Shown: positions 44,458 through 54,560, numbered from the stretch's first letter. The stretch: DNA of 64,000 bases from Pseudomonas sp. G34 (GCF_031119625.1 NZ_JAVHZV010000007.1:1-64000); one strand, 5' to 3'. The notes: generated by a model from the letters alone, not told the origin. Made by a program: numbers and translations.

Positions 44458-45555
44458 GTGGCCGTCTATATCGTTACCGGCAAGCTGGGTGCTGGCAAAA
44501 CCCTGCTGTGCATTCTCAAGATTCTTGAATACCTCAAGGCCCGCCGCCGCGTCGCCGTCAACGTCGATGTGAAGATGGACAAGCTCTGCCGGGCCGATAA
44601 CAAATACTCGCGCCTTGTCCGCCTGCCTGACCTGCCATCGGCTGAAGATCTGGTCGGCCTGGGCTTCGGCCATGAGACCTACGACGAAGAGAAATTCGGC
44701 GGGATCTTCCTCGACGAAGCCGGCGTGTGGCTCAACTCCCGCGACTGGAATTCAGGCGGCCGAACCGACCTGCTGAAGTTTTTCCTGTTTCTGCGCAAAC
44801 GCCGCTGGGATCTGTGGTTGTGCGTGCAAAACGTCAACGTCATCGATAAGCAGATCCGCGAATCCATCGCTGAGCACGTGGTGTACATCAATCGCTGGGA
44901 CAAGCTGAAGATCCCGTTTGTGTTCCGTCTGCCGGGTCGCATTCTCACGCTCGGGATCTGGAAGGGAAACCTGCCAAAGCTGCATCAAGCCATCGTCAAA
45001 TACGGCGCCAAATTCAACTCGCCCAAAGTGGAAGACTGGTTCTATCAAGGCAAAGAGTTCTACAGCTATTACGACACCACCCAGGAATACAACAAGGACT
45101 ACGACAAAGGCTCGTACTCCATGCTCCCGCCCGGCTACTGGCGTCGCCGCCTTCCTGCATCACCTCGCGACCTGGGGTTTCTCATGCGCACTACCAAAAT
45201 CTTCTTCCGCCGCACTCGGGTGGTGAACGCCTTTTTCCTGGGCGGCCTGATCACCCTGTTTGTCTCGCTGCCGGTGTTTTCGGCCATTGCCTGGATTCGC
45301 TACCCAAGCGCGGCCGTACAGGTACAAGCCGCTGAGCCAGAGCAAAAGAAAGCCACCCTTGAAGACGAATTCGCCGGCCTGCGCATCGCCTCCTATGGGC
45401 TTATGTCCGGGCAGGCCCGCTACGTGTTCGTTGATCCCGACGGCAAGCGCATTCGCTCCGAGGATCTGCTGTCCCGCGCTATCACCATCGACCCACGGGG
45501 GCCGCGAGAAGTGCGGTTGCTGCGTGGCACCGACTCTCTCACCGTCTACAGGTAA
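44458..45555 (+). CDS. zot: Zot-domain assembly ATPase (pI)
   Basis: 365 residues from GTG 44458. Walker A GKLGAGKT near residue 9, Walker B-like FGGIFLDEAGVWLN near residue 82, and one membrane helix near 260-280 (AFFLGGLITLFVSLPVF) before a periplasmic tail. Drives extrusion of the phage through the envelope together with the secretin encoded next. Confidence 0.92.
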   Translation: MAVYIVTGKLGAGKTLLCILKILEYLKARRRVAVNVDVKMDKLCRADNKYSRLVRLPDLPSAEDLVGLGFGHETYDEEKFGGIFLDEAGVWLNSRDWNSGGRTDLLKFFLFLRKRRWDLWLCVQNVNVIDKQIRESIAEHVVYINRWDKLKIPFVFRLPGRILTLGIWKGNLPKLHQAIVKYGAKFNSPKVEDWFYQGKEFYSYYDTTQEYNKDYDKGSYSMLPPGYWRRRLPASPRDLGFLMRTTKIFFRRTRVVNAFFLGGLITLFVSLPVFSAIAWIRYPSAAVQVQAAEPEQKKATLEDEFAGLRIASYGLMSGQARYVFVDPDGKRIRSEDLLSRAITIDPRGPREVRLLRGTDSLTVYR

Positions 45556-45561
45556 TCGGCC

Positions 45562-46908
45562 ATGAAACGTTGCTGGCTCTCCCTGGCACTGCTGCCGCTC
45601 GCACTCACTTCAACCCTGGCCCGCGCTGCAGTGGAAAAGATCGAACTCTACGACTCCACCCTGCAGGACTTCGTAGAGTGGGCCGCTGTGATGCTGAATA
45701 AATCGGTGGTCGTCGGCTCTGATATCCGCTCCGCGCCAATCTCCATCTTCGCTACCTTCGATGGCCCCCAGGAACTGGAACAGTTACTGGAAAACGCCGT
45801 CCTGTCCTCGGGCTTTCACTACTCCAAAAGCCCCAACGCGATCCGCATCAGCGCGCAACCGATTCAGGAATCGCCCGTCCTGGTCACTGAGGTGATTCAG
45901 CTGCAGCACCTGCAGTCCGACTTTGCCGAACAGTCCGTTCGTGATGTGCTGGCCTCCCGCGCCGACCGCACCAACGAGGCCAGTACCACCGGCCAAGTAC
46001 TCGTCACACCATCGCCCACCTCGAACGCCCTGATCGTCACTGCCACGCGGCCCCAGCTCGACGCTATCAAAGAGGTGGTGACTGAAATCGACCGGCCGCG
46101 GCGCCAAGTGCAGATCACCGCGGTGGTGGCTGAGCTGTCGGATAATGACTTCGAAGCCCTGGGCCTGAATGCTGCTGCAGGCTCTAACCGCCTCGATCTG
46201 TCGGGCCGCACCATCCGTTCTTCGGATCGCTCCGACCTGGGCTTCAGCCTCACGTTCTCCGGGCCAACTATCTCGGCCTTCCTGCAGGCGGTGCGCTCCA
46301 GCTCCACCAGCAACCTCTTATCCACGCCCCAGCTTCTGACCCTCAACCGTGAGCCCGCTTCCATCGTCGTCGGCCAGAACGTTCCCTTTATCACCGGCCA
46401 GACCACCAGCGGCTCCACACCGGCATCAGATCCGTTTCAAACCATTGTGCGCCAGGATGTTGGGGTAACCCTGCAGGTCACGCCCTTTATCACCCCATCC
46501 GACGCGATAGAACTGCAGGTCAGTCAGTCCGCCTCTAGCGTCTCGGACGACAACACCGCCGCCGACATCATCACCAACACGCGTCGCATCCTCACAAAGG
46601 TGCAGCTCAAGGATGGCCAAGGGGTAATGCTCGGCGGGCTGCGATCCACACAGACCGACCGCTCTGTCAGCTCGGTGCCGATCCTGGGCGATATCCCGTA
46701 CCTGGGGCGCGCCTTCCGCTATGAATCCAACCGCGTACGCACCACCAACCTCGTGGTGCTCATAACCGCCCGAATACAGGCCCTGAATCACAACGAGCTG
46801 ATGCCGGCTGATGCGGGGCCGTGGATGGATCTTTCGTTCGGCGCGCTGCCCGGCGGTGGTTTGGGCGCAGCCCGTGACACCGCCGGGCGCGCGACGGGCG
46901 CCCGGTGA
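45562..46908 (+). CDS. Phage secretin (pIV-like outer-membrane channel)
   Basis: 448 residues. Signal peptide (LALLPLALTSTLARAA), N-terminal N0/N1-type domains, then the secretin domain with 'LSTPQLLTLNREPASIVVGQNVPFITGQ' and the closing 'GQGVMLGGL...SVPILGDIPYLGRAFR' and VLITARI. It makes the exit pore for the virion. Having its own secretin means the phage need not borrow a host type II secretin. Confidence 0.92.
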   Translation: MKRCWLSLALLPLALTSTLARAAVEKIELYDSTLQDFVEWAAVMLNKSVVVGSDIRSAPISIFATFDGPQELEQLLENAVLSSGFHYSKSPNAIRISAQPIQESPVLVTEVIQLQHLQSDFAEQSVRDVLASRADRTNEASTTGQVLVTPSPTSNALIVTATRPQLDAIKEVVTEIDRPRRQVQITAVVAELSDNDFEALGLNAAAGSNRLDLSGRTIRSSDRSDLGFSLTFSGPTISAFLQAVRSSSTSNLLSTPQLLTLNREPASIVVGQNVPFITGQTTSGSTPASDPFQTIVRQDVGVTLQVTPFITPSDAIELQVSQSASSVSDDNTAADIITNTRRILTKVQLKDGQGVMLGGLRSTQTDRSVSSVPILGDIPYLGRAFRYESNRVRTTNLVVLITARIQALNHNELMPADAGPWMDLSFGALPGGGLGAARDTAGRATGAR

Positions 46909-46971
46909 CGTCCCTGTAACACGTCAGATAAACGTACGTAGATAACCAGACAAAACCAGAGTGATACACAA

Positions 46972-48255
46972 ATGAGCAGAGCAAAGGATTTCACCCGGCT
47001 AGATATCGAAACGGGTCTGGTAAGCGACACAAGCCGGCTTTTCGTCGATCCCGGCTGTTCGGGTTTCGTCGATCTATCGGGTGTACGCCTGCTTCGCTGT
47101 GGCGTCGATACTGTGCGCCAGTTGTATCGGGGGCTGATCCGCCCGGACATCATGTGCCTATTCGAGAAGCCCGGCACCATGGTCGAATTTGCTGGCCAGA
47201 TCTGGCACTCAGGCCGTGTCAGCAAGGACTCTGGTTACCAGTACAAGCTCCAGAACGCTGACCTCGGCATCATCCTGCTGGTGAAGAACTTCAACGCCAA
47301 GATCGACGCCATCGGCGCCCACCTGAAAATCGAAGTCTCGCCCCATGCCATCGACGCCCTGTCGCCTGAGCGCCTGCAAGACCGCATGGACTATTACGCC
47401 TCGGCCGTCCTGACCCATCGTGAAATCAACCAGTGCGCCGTCCACCTCGCCCTGGATCTGCAGGGCTGGAAACCGCCCGTGGATCTGGTGGCCCGCATGC
47501 ACTGCCGTGCACGTACTCAACGCGATATTTCCGGCATCAACGAAATCAACTGGACCACCAAATCCAGCACCTACGGTCGTGGCGAAACCTTCATGTTCGG
47601 TTCTGCCAGTGGCGTGCAATTGGCCATCTACAACAAGACGCAACAGGCACGGGCAACCGACAAGCTCGACTACTGGGAAAGCGTATGGAAGCGTCGCGAC
47701 AGCTTCGACCCGCAAGACCCGGACAACTACGACCCAGACGCTGACGTGTGGCGCGTAGAGCTGCGCTATCACCATTCGGTCATCCAGCAGTTCGCCAGCG
47801 GCTCTATCGACCTCAAGTCCGGTGCCCTGATCGACACCAGCTCCTTTGCCGCCTTCGCGGGGCATCTGGACGGCCTGTGGCGTTATGGCCTACGCCAATT
47901 CAAGCTGCTCGCTCGCCCTGGCTATTTCGATCCGCTCTGGACGCTGATCCGTGATGACGTGCGCGTCGATCTGCCGGTGGACTCCCTGCTCGATGACACC
48001 GAATACAAGCGGTACTACAAGACCTCGCGTGGCTTCTCCGGCAAGAACGTGGAGCTGTTCCTGGGAAACTTCGTAAGCCTGCTGGCAAGGGAAAAGGTGG
48101 GCGCAAAAAAGGCGTTTAAGACCCTGCAGCAATGGGACTGCTGGCCGGTCATCCGCGATCACTACGCCGCCAAAGACATGACCCAGGACGATCTCTATAA
48201 GCACATCAAGGATCTGCTGCAGGAACGTCACGTGCGGTGGGGTAGGGCAGTATGA
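46972..48255 (+). CDS. Phage replication initiation protein (Pf Rep type)
   Basis: 427 residues resembling the Pf-phage initiator (PA0727 type). 'EINQCAVHLALDLQGWKPP' and 'DADVWRVELRYHHSVIQQF' carry the conserved acidic/His residues of this nickase class. It nicks the replicative form for rolling-circle replication. Stop overlaps the integrase ATG (ATGA). Confidence 0.82.
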   Translation: MSRAKDFTRLDIETGLVSDTSRLFVDPGCSGFVDLSGVRLLRCGVDTVRQLYRGLIRPDIMCLFEKPGTMVEFAGQIWHSGRVSKDSGYQYKLQNADLGIILLVKNFNAKIDAIGAHLKIEVSPHAIDALSPERLQDRMDYYASAVLTHREINQCAVHLALDLQGWKPPVDLVARMHCRARTQRDISGINEINWTTKSSTYGRGETFMFGSASGVQLAIYNKTQQARATDKLDYWESVWKRRDSFDPQDPDNYDPDADVWRVELRYHHSVIQQFASGSIDLKSGALIDTSSFAAFAGHLDGLWRYGLRQFKLLARPGYFDPLWTLIRDDVRVDLPVDSLLDDTEYKRYYKTSRGFSGKNVELFLGNFVSLLAREKVGAKKAFKTLQQWDCWPVIRDHYAAKDMTQDDLYKHIKDLLQERHVRWGRAV

Positions 48256-49238
48256 CGGCACGCAAAGACGGCACCACCTGGACGGCTGATTTCTATGAGA
48301 ATGGCCGGGCAGGGCGCCGTATCCGCAAGAAGGGCTTCAAGACCAAGGCTGCAGCCCAGCGCTATGAGTCGGATTACTTCGCCTCGCTGCAGGACACTGG
48401 CAGGCCAATCGATGATCGCCTTTCCGATCTGGTGAACCTATGGCACTCACTGCACGGCAGCAGCCTGAAGGACGTGAAGGGCCGACTCTCTCGCACTCTG
48501 GCTGTCGTTGAACGCCTCGGTAACCCTCTGGCCTCTCAGTTCGATGCGCTCGCCTGGGCTCGCTATCGGCAGGCTCGTCTCAAGGACGTTTCGCCCCACA
48601 CGGTTAATCATGAACAGCGCTACCTATCGGCTGTTTTCTCCGAGCTGATCCGCCTTGGCGCATGGCATGGCGTTAACCCGCTGGCCAAGATCCGTCAGAT
48701 CAAGACCGACCAGACCGAGCTAACGTTTCTGACCCTGGATCAAGTCGGCCTGTTGCTTGATGAATGCCGCAAGTCGACCAACAACCATACCTACCCGGTC
48801 GCTCTGATTTGCTTGGCCACTGGTGCCCGCTGGGATGAGGCCGAAAGTCTGACTCGCGCTAGCCTGTTTGGCGGCAAAGCGCACTTCCACCGGACAAAGA
48901 ATCGTCAGTCCCGGTCGGTGCCGATCCCCAAGGAAGTTGAAGAGGCTGCGCTATCGGTTGCCATGCCAGGATCTGGCCGACTGTTCATGCCCTGCAGGGC
49001 TGCGTTCCGTAGTGCCTACCAGCGTTGCGGTTTCCACACACCGGGACAACTAACCCACATCCTGCGGCACACGTTCGCCAGCCATTACATGATGGGGGGA
49101 GGGGATATTCTCAGCCTGCAGCGCATCCTGGGGCATTCGTCCATTGCGATGACCATGCGCTATTCGCATCTATCGCCGGATCACCTCAAGTCCGCTTTAA
49201 GGCTCTCCCCTTTGGTACAGAGTGGGGTGTTCAAGTGA
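48252..49238 (+). CDS. Tyrosine integrase
   Basis: 328 residues. N-terminal SAM-like core-binding domain, then the catalytic residues: Arg in TGARWDEAE, HILRHTFASHYM (HxxR), the LGHSS His, and Tyr in MRYSHL. Similar to the Pf-phage integrase that inserts into tRNA genes. It lies 1 kb from attR and presumably recombines the tRNA-Met site. Confidence 0.92.
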   Translation: MTARKDGTTWTADFYENGRAGRRIRKKGFKTKAAAQRYESDYFASLQDTGRPIDDRLSDLVNLWHSLHGSSLKDVKGRLSRTLAVVERLGNPLASQFDALAWARYRQARLKDVSPHTVNHEQRYLSAVFSELIRLGAWHGVNPLAKIRQIKTDQTELTFLTLDQVGLLLDECRKSTNNHTYPVALICLATGARWDEAESLTRASLFGGKAHFHRTKNRQSRSVPIPKEVEEAALSVAMPGSGRLFMPCRAAFRSAYQRCGFHTPGQLTHILRHTFASHYMMGGGDILSLQRILGHSSIAMTMRYSHLSPDHLKSALRLSPLVQSGVFK

Positions 49239-49313
49239 AGATTGCTTGTGCTGCTTGGCTCCAATGCCTTATGAATACCGTTCATATCATCATAAGGAAT
49301 TGGCCTGCCAAAT

Positions 49314-50141
49314 ATGGATACGTCGCATGTGACAGAAGGGAGTTTGCTTGCACGACTCCGTACTCGGGCATGGGAAGCGTACAAGTCCCTTCAGCCCAAT
49401 CAACAGTCTTATCTGAATGCTTTCGCGCTTTTCATTCTCTTTTTAGTGCTCAAGCCCTTCGACTGGGAGTTGAAAAAAAGCTTTCTAGCTCTGGCCGTCC
49501 TTTTTTGGGGGATGGCCATGATTTCTGATCTGTTGAGTTTTTATAAAAAGACCGCTGAGACTCTGCTTGGCAAGCTGTTCTATATAGGCTCGTTTGCTTT
49601 TGGGACTAATCTGGCGATTGCCCTCGCTACGCAGGTGCTCAATAGCGTTACCGGTGTAGACCCAGGGCAATTCACTCATACGATTGCCTTCACCAGTCTG
49701 CTAGTCGCGCCGCCCCTGCTCTTGTTCATTGCCATTGTCGCGCTTGTTATTGGCACCATGTTTTTCACGGTTTTCTTTATGTTCCAGACGCTACCTGATG
49801 ACGCGTCCAGACTCATGATGTTCCCTTGGTACAAGGGTGGCGCTCAGATTGTTCGGTACAAAGGGCTCACTGCCTTGGTGCAGATGGTTAGCCTGGTAGC
49901 CGTGTTCAGCTTTGCCTACTCGTATTCTCAAGACGAAAGCACCGCTTATGGCGAGTTCGTTGAAAGCAAAACCAGATGGTTCTTGTACAACTTTGAGATG
50001 TTTCAGAAGACGAGCTGCCAGATTGAGGAAGGGCAGAGGGTCGCATTCCTGCGGGATGGCAATGTTCTGGTAGGGCGTATGGACGGCGACGAAATATCGT
50101 TCATTGTTCGTGCATGCATGCCAGCCGTGGGCACGCCGTAG
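49314..50141 (+). CDS. Prophage cargo membrane protein of unknown function
   Basis: 275 residues with about five membrane helices ('AFALFILFLVLKPF', 'SFLALAVLFWGMAMISDLL', 'LLVAPPLLLFIAIVALVIGTMFFTVFFMF' and others) and a soluble C-terminal domain of about 75 residues. It lies outside the phage core, between integrase and attR, a usual place for accessory genes such as superinfection exclusion or defence. No family recognised. The Shine-Dalgarno is weak (AAGGA at long spacing). Confidence 0.65.
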   Translation: MDTSHVTEGSLLARLRTRAWEAYKSLQPNQQSYLNAFALFILFLVLKPFDWELKKSFLALAVLFWGMAMISDLLSFYKKTAETLLGKLFYIGSFAFGTNLAIALATQVLNSVTGVDPGQFTHTIAFTSLLVAPPLLLFIAIVALVIGTMFFTVFFMFQTLPDDASRLMMFPWYKGGAQIVRYKGLTALVQMVSLVAVFSFAYSYSQDESTAYGEFVESKTRWFLYNFEMFQKTSCQIEEGQRVAFLRDGNVLVGRMDGDEISFIVRACMPAVGTP

Positions 50142-50188
50142 TCACTTTGTAGTCACCGGCGCAAACAAAAAAGGGCTTACCTTTCGGT

Positions 50189-50250
50189 AAACCCTTGTTT
50201 TGTTTGGTGGCTACGCAGGGACTTGAACCCCGGACCCCAGCATTATGAAT
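50189..50250. other. attR of the inovirus prophage
   Basis: 62 bp identical to attL (35945-36006). This copy completes the 3' half of the working tRNA-Met, so the integrating phage restored the gene it entered. Confidence 0.9.
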
Positions 50251-50281
50251 GCTATGCTCTAACCAGCTGAGCTACGTAGCC
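50205..50281 (-). tRNA. tRNA-Met (CAU), elongator type
   Basis: 77 nt including CCA. Acceptor GGCTACG/CGTAGCC, D-arm GCTCAGCTGGTTAGAGC, anticodon loop TTCATAA, T-arm with GTTCAAGTC. It does not have the initiator-type unpaired first base. It is the integration site of the prophage. Confidence 0.93.
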
Positions 50282-50408
50282 GAGTGGCGCGCATTTTCCG
50301 TATCTGCCGGTAGTGTGTCAAGCCCTGATGCAGAATAAATTTACGGACTTTCAACCGCTTAGCTGTTTTTCCAATCTTTCGGCCCTGGCGTCGGGCGAAA
50401 TCGGCTGG

Positions 50409-50975
50409 CTAACCGAGTACGGGATCGGTCGAAGGGTAAGGCGTCTGGTCGATGGCGCGCTGTTGTTCGTCGGTTGGCGCGCTGCGGCAGAGATCCGGTT
50501 GCTGCCCCTGTGGATAGCCGCCTACCACCAGGAAGTCGTCACTGCTGCCCAGGTTGCAGTGCCCGGTGCCGGCGGGCAGCACCAGTACGTCACCGGCCTG
50601 CACGCTCAGCTCCTGGCCGCCAGGCCCACCCAGCATCAGCCGCGCGTGCCCCTGGATGACGCCCAGCACCTCGTGGGCGTTGCTGTGGTAGTGGTGGTAG
50701 GGGTAGATGCCGTCTACCCACTGGGCAGGCCAGCCGTGGGCCGTGAACAGTTGCTGCGTGCCGGCTGGGTCGGGCAGGCCTTTGCCGTTGAGCGCCTGCC
50801 GGTAGAGCTGGACAGGGTGGCAGCTGTTGTTCGGCATCCAGTCGTTGCGGTTCAGCAGCAGTTGTTCGACGTGTGCCGAGGCGTGATCGCTGTGTGGCGA
50901 TGCAGAGAAGTCGCCGGAGGCTTCGCCCAGGTTGGCGAGGTAGTGCAGCATCAGGCGGTGGGAAAACATATCCAT
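50409..50975 (-). CDS. Cupin-domain protein
   Basis: 188 residues. The cupin motifs are visible: 'YPYHHYHSNAHEVLGVIQGHARLMLGG' (motif 1 His/Glu) and 'VQAGDVLVLPAGTGHCNLG' (motif 2 His), resembling YjlB-type cupins. It probably binds a metal; the reaction is unknown. ATG 50975 and, two codons on, 50969 are possible starts. Confidence 0.8.
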   Translation of the reverse strand: MDMFSHRLMLHYLANLGEASGDFSASPHSDHASAHVEQLLLNRNDWMPNNSCHPVQLYRQALNGKGLPDPAGTQQLFTAHGWPAQWVDGIYPYHHYHSNAHEVLGVIQGHARLMLGGPGGQELSVQAGDVLVLPAGTGHCNLGSSDDFLVVGGYPQGQQPDLCRSAPTDEQQRAIDQTPYPSTDPVLG

Positions 50976-51059
50976 GGCATGCGCCCTCTCGAGGCATTGG
51001 CTTCACCTTGTATAGAGAGGGTTCGCAGGCAGATGTTTGGATTATTGCCGGCCTGCAAA

Positions 51060-51092
51060 AACAAAACCCCTCGAGAGCATGCTCTCGAGGGG
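51060..51092 (-). terminator. Terminator of ychF
   Basis: 26-bp perfect palindrome (CCCCTCGAGAGCA and its mirror, 51067-51092). On the minus strand it is followed by TTTTGTTTTT. Confidence 0.88.
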
Positions 51093-51114
51093 CCTGGGGT
51101 TGCGCAGGGCGGGC

Positions 51115-52215
51115 TTAGACGTTGAAGCGGAAGTGCATCACGTCGCCGTCCTTGACGATGTATTCCTTGCCTTCCAGGCGCCATTTGCCGGCTTCCTTGG
51201 CACCGGCTTCGCCCTTGTACTGGATGAAGTCGTCATAGGCGATGACTTCGGCGCGGATGAAGCCCTTTTCGAAGTCGGTGTGGATCGCGGCAGCCGATTG
51301 TGGCGCGGTGGCGCCGACCTTCACGGTCCAGGCGCGCACTTCCTTCACGCCAGCGGTGAAGTAGGTCTGCAGGTTGAGCATCGAGTAGCCGGCGCGAATC
51401 ACACGGTTCAGGCCTGGCTCGGTCATGCCCATGGTTTCCAGGAACATCTGCATTTCTTCGAGATCGTCCAGTTCGGCGATCTCGGCCTCGATCTTGTTGC
51501 ACACCGGTACCACGATGGCGCCTTCGGCGTCGGCGATGGCTTGCACCACGTCGAGCAGCGGGTTGTTCTCGAAGCCGTCTTCGGCGACGTTGGCGATGTA
51601 CATCACCGGCTTGGTGGTCAGCAGGTGGAAGGTCTTGGCCAGGCGCTTCTCGTCGTCACCCAGGGTTTTCAGCAGGCTGCGCGCCGGCTTGCCTTCGGTG
51701 AAGTGGGGGATGAGTTTTTCCAGCAGCGCCTTCTGTGCCACGGCTTCCTTGTCGCCGCCCTTGGCGGTGCGGGTGACGCGCTGCAGTTGCTTCTCGCAGC
51801 TGTCGAGGTCGGCCATGATCAGTTCGAGGTCGATGATCTCGATGTCGCGCTTGGGGTCGACGCTGTTGGCGACGTGAATGACGTTCTCATCCTCGAAGCA
51901 GCGCACCACGTGGGCGATGGCGTCGGTCTCGCGGATGTTGGCGAGGAACTTGTTGCCCAGCCCTTCGCCTTTCGAGGCGCCGGCGACCAGGCCGGCGATG
52001 TCGACGAATTCCATGGTGGTGGGGATCACCCGCTCCGGCTTGACGATCTCGGCCAGGGCGTCGAGGCGCGGGTCGGGCATCGGTACGATGCCGCTGTTCG
52101 GCTCGATGGTGCAGAACGGGAAGTTCTCAGCAGCGATGCCGGACTTGGTGAGGGCATTGAACAGGGTGGACTTGCCGACGTTGGGCAGGCCGACGATGCC
52201 GCAATTGAATCCCAT
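51115..52215 (-). CDS. ychF: Ribosome-associated ATPase YchF (OLA1 type)
   Basis: 366 residues from ATG 52215 ([17 protein letters not shown]). G1 GLPNVGKS, G3 DIAGLV, G4 NKIE in place of NKxD, which gives this family its ATP preference, and a C-terminal TGS domain ending [11 protein letters not shown]. It binds ribosomes and affects stress responses. Downstream of pth as in many proteobacteria. Confidence 0.95.
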   Translation of the reverse strand: MGFNCGIVGLPNVGKSTLFNALTKSGIAAENFPFCTIEPNSGIVPMPDPRLDALAEIVKPERVIPTTMEFVDIAGLVAGASKGEGLGNKFLANIRETDAIAHVVRCFEDENVIHVANSVDPKRDIEIIDLELIMADLDSCEKQLQRVTRTAKGGDKEAVAQKALLEKLIPHFTEGKPARSLLKTLGDDEKRLAKTFHLLTTKPVMYIANVAEDGFENNPLLDVVQAIADAEGAIVVPVCNKIEAEIAELDDLEEMQMFLETMGMTEPGLNRVIRAGYSMLNLQTYFTAGVKEVRAWTVKVGATAPQSAAAIHTDFEKGFIRAEVIAYDDFIQYKGEAGAKEAGKWRLEGKEYIVKDGDVMHFRFNV

Positions 52216-52249
52216 GGTGTATCCCTCGCGCCAATGGCGGTAGCTGAAA

Positions 52250-52840
52250 TTAGAGTGTGGCTTTCTGGCTGTGCAGCTTGCGCATCGCCACCGTCCAGTC
52301 ACCGGCGAGTATCTCCGGGAGGACGTCGAGGGCGAAGCCGATGCTGGTATCCAGCAGCTCCTGTTCGCCACGCGGCGCGCGGCCGAGTACGAAGTTGGAG
52401 ACCAGGCTGGCATGCCCGGGATGGCCGATGCCAAGCCGCAGGCGGTGGAAATTGTTCTGGTTGCCGAGCTGGGCGATGATGTCGCGCAGCCCGTTATGCC
52501 CGCCGTGCCCGCCACCCTGTTTGAGTTTGGCGACGCCGGGAGGCATGTCGAGTTCGTCGTGGGCCACCAGGATTTCTTCGGGTTTGAGCTTGAAGAAATT
52601 CGCCAACGCCGCCACGGACTGGCCGCTGCGGTTCATGAAGGTGGTGGGGATGAGCAGACGAACTTCGCGGCCCTGGTGATTGAACTTGCCCACCAGGCCA
52701 AAATACTTGCGATCAACGCTTAGGTTGACGCGCTGGCTGTCCGCCAGGCGCTCAACGAAAAGGGCCCCTGCATTGTGCCGGGTCTGGTCGTATTCGGGGC
52801 CCGGGTTACCCAGGCCAACGATCAGTTGTACGGCAGTCAT
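52250..52840 (-). CDS. pth: Peptidyl-tRNA hydrolase
   Basis: 196 residues. [20 protein letters not shown] contains the catalytic His22, and Asp95 lies in HDELDMPPG. Releases peptides from stalled peptidyl-tRNA. Located between rplY and ychF. Confidence 0.97.
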   Translation of the reverse strand: MTAVQLIVGLGNPGPEYDQTRHNAGALFVERLADSQRVNLSVDRKYFGLVGKFNHQGREVRLLIPTTFMNRSGQSVAALANFFKLKPEEILVAHDELDMPPGVAKLKQGGGHGGHNGLRDIIAQLGNQNNFHRLRLGIGHPGHASLVSNFVLGRAPRGEQELLDTSIGFALDVLPEILAGDWTVAMRKLHSQKATL

Positions 52841-52879
52841 ACAGGAGCCCTTTCTTGAAGCAGGCGTAGCGAGCCGGAA

Positions 52880-53506
52880 TTACTCGGCGGTGCTTTCGCC
52901 TTCGCCTTCTGCTACGTCTTCTGCACGAACGCGCGGCAGGTGAACGCTGGCAACCGGCAGATCGCTACCGTGGGCCAGGGCAACCAGCTCAACGCCTTTC
53001 GGCAGTTTGATGTCGGACAGGTGAACGGTCTGGTCCAGATCAACGTTGGCGAAGTCGACTTCGATGAACTCCGGCAGGTCTTTCGGCAGGCAGGAGACTT
53101 CGACTTCGTTCAGCGAGTGCAGAACTTCACCGCCTTTCTGCTTGACGCCAACGGAGGTAGCTTCGTTGATGAAGTGCAGCGGAACGTGTGCGGTCAGTTT
53201 CTGGCCGGCAACCACGCGGATGAAGTCAGCGTGCAGAACGAAGCCTTTGGCCGGATGGCGCTGCAGGGCCTTGATCAGAACGTTTTCTTTCTTGCCGTCA
53301 ACGGTCAGGTTCAGCACGTGGCTGAAGGCTGCTTCGTTTTCCAGCAGCTTGGCGAAATCCTTGGCAACCAGGCTGATGGACAGGGGAGCCTTGTCGCCAC
53401 CGTAGATTACGGCAGGAACCAGGCTGGCGTTACGACGCAGGCGGCGGCTCGCACCTTTCCCCAGGTCGGAACGCGCTTCGGCATTCAGGGTAAATTCAGC
53501 AGTCAT
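52880..53506 (-). CDS. rplY: Ribosomal protein bL25 (Ctc form)
   Basis: 208 residues: N-terminal 5S-rRNA-binding L25 domain ([16 protein letters not shown]) plus the C-terminal TL5/CTC beta domain, ending with an acidic tail ([14 protein letters not shown]). Lies between prs and pth. Confidence 0.96.
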   Translation of the reverse strand: MTAEFTLNAEARSDLGKGASRRLRRNASLVPAVIYGGDKAPLSISLVAKDFAKLLENEAAFSHVLNLTVDGKKENVLIKALQRHPAKGFVLHADFIRVVAGQKLTAHVPLHFINEATSVGVKQKGGEVLHSLNEVEVSCLPKDLPEFIEVDFANVDLDQTVHLSDIKLPKGVELVALAHGSDLPVASVHLPRVRAEDVAEGEGESTAE

Positions 53507-53527
53507 TTCACTTCTCCAGAATAACCA

Positions 53528-53565
53528 AACCGCCCGTTACGCTTGCGACCAGCGGCGGGGCGGTT
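53528..53565 (-). terminator. Possible terminator between prs and rplY
   Basis: AACCGCCC and GGGCGGTT pair across a 22-nt loop; on the minus strand TTGGTTAT follows. It may attenuate read-through from prs into rplY. Confidence 0.4.
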
Positions 53566-53618
53566 CGGTGAAAGGCCTGACCAGGTGGCCAGGCATGTTT
53601 CGTCAGGGCTGTTCCGGG

Positions 53619-54560
53619 TTAGCGGAACATCGCACTGATCGATTCTTCATTGCTGATGCGGCGTACCGCTTCAGCGACAACCGGCGCGATGTCCAGTTGA
53701 CGAATACGCGAACAGGATTGCGCGGCGGCGGACAGCGGGATGGTGTTGGTCACCACCAGTTCGTCCAGTACCGAGTTCTCGATGTTCTCGATGGCACGAC
53801 CCGACAGCACCGGGTGCGTGGCATAGGCATACACCTTGGCAGCGCCGTGTTCCTTCAGAGCCTTGGCCGCGTGGCACAGGGTGCCGGCGGTGTCGACCAT
53901 GTCGTCGACCAGGATGCAGGTACGGCCTTCCACGTCACCGATGATATGCATCACTTCGGAGTGGTTGGCCTTTTCACGGCGCTTGTCGATGATCGCCAGA
54001 TCGACGCCCAGGCTCTTGGCGACGGCGCGCGCACGCACCACACCGCCGATGTCCGGGGAAACGATCATCAGATTGTCGAAGCGCTGATCTTCGATGTCAT
54101 CGACCAGTACGGGCGAGCCGTAGATGTTGTCGACCGGAATATCGAAGAAGCCTTGAATCTGATCCGCGTGCAGGTCGACGGTGAGAACCCGGTCGATGCC
54201 TACCACGGTGAGCATGTCGGCCACTACTTTGGCGCTGATCGCCACACGGGCGGAACGCGGACGGCGATCCTGGCGGGCATAGCCGAAGTAGGGGATGACT
54301 GCAGTGATTCGAGTCGCTGAGGAGCGGCGGAAGGCGTCGGCCATCACCACCAGTTCCATCAGGTTGTCATTGGTTGGCGCGCACGTCGGCTGAATCAGGA
54401 AAACGTCCTTACCGCGGACGTTCTCGTTGATTTCGATCATGATTTCGCCGTCGGAGAACTTACCGACAGAAGCATCACCGAGGGGAATGTGCAGCTGACG
54501 AACGATACGTCGCGCCAGATCGGGGTTAGCGTTCCCCGTAAAGACCATCATCTTGGACAC
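53619..54560 (-). CDS. prs: Ribose-phosphate pyrophosphokinase
   Basis: 313 residues from GTG 54560 ([16 protein letters not shown]). PRPP-binding loop [17 protein letters not shown]-side [14 protein letters not shown]. Makes PRPP for nucleotides, His and Trp. Two tRNA-Gln genes lie upstream on the same strand and may be co-transcribed. Confidence 0.97.
   Translation of the reverse strand: MSKMMVFTGNANPDLARRIVRQLHIPLGDASVGKFSDGEIMIEINENVRGKDVFLIQPTCAPTNDNLMELVVMADAFRRSSATRITAVIPYFGYARQDRRPRSARVAISAKVVADMLTVVGIDRVLTVDLHADQIQGFFDIPVDNIYGSPVLVDDIEDQRFDNLMIVSPDIGGVVRARAVAKSLGVDLAIIDKRREKANHSEVMHIIGDVEGRTCILVDDMVDTAGTLCHAAKALKEHGAAKVYAYATHPVLSGRAIENIENSVLDELVVTNTIPLSAAAQSCSRIRQLDIAPVVAEAVRRISNEESISAMFR

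Larger units (their letters stand above)
35945..50250 (+). mobile_element. Inovirus (filamentous phage) prophage integrated in tRNA-Met
   Basis: About 14.3 kb bounded by 62-bp direct repeats. The core (39767-49238) follows filamentous phage order: repressor, Xis-like, small genes, ssDNA-binding candidate, small membrane proteins, major coat, pIII-like, pVI-like, Zot/pI, secretin, Rep, integrase. Rep and integrase look like the Pf (PA0727/PA0728) type. Cargo: 36235-39575 near attL and 49314-50141 near attR. The left cargo is visibly A+T richer than the core and the chromosome. All capsid, assembly, replication and integration functions appear intact, so it may be inducible. Confidence 0.88.
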
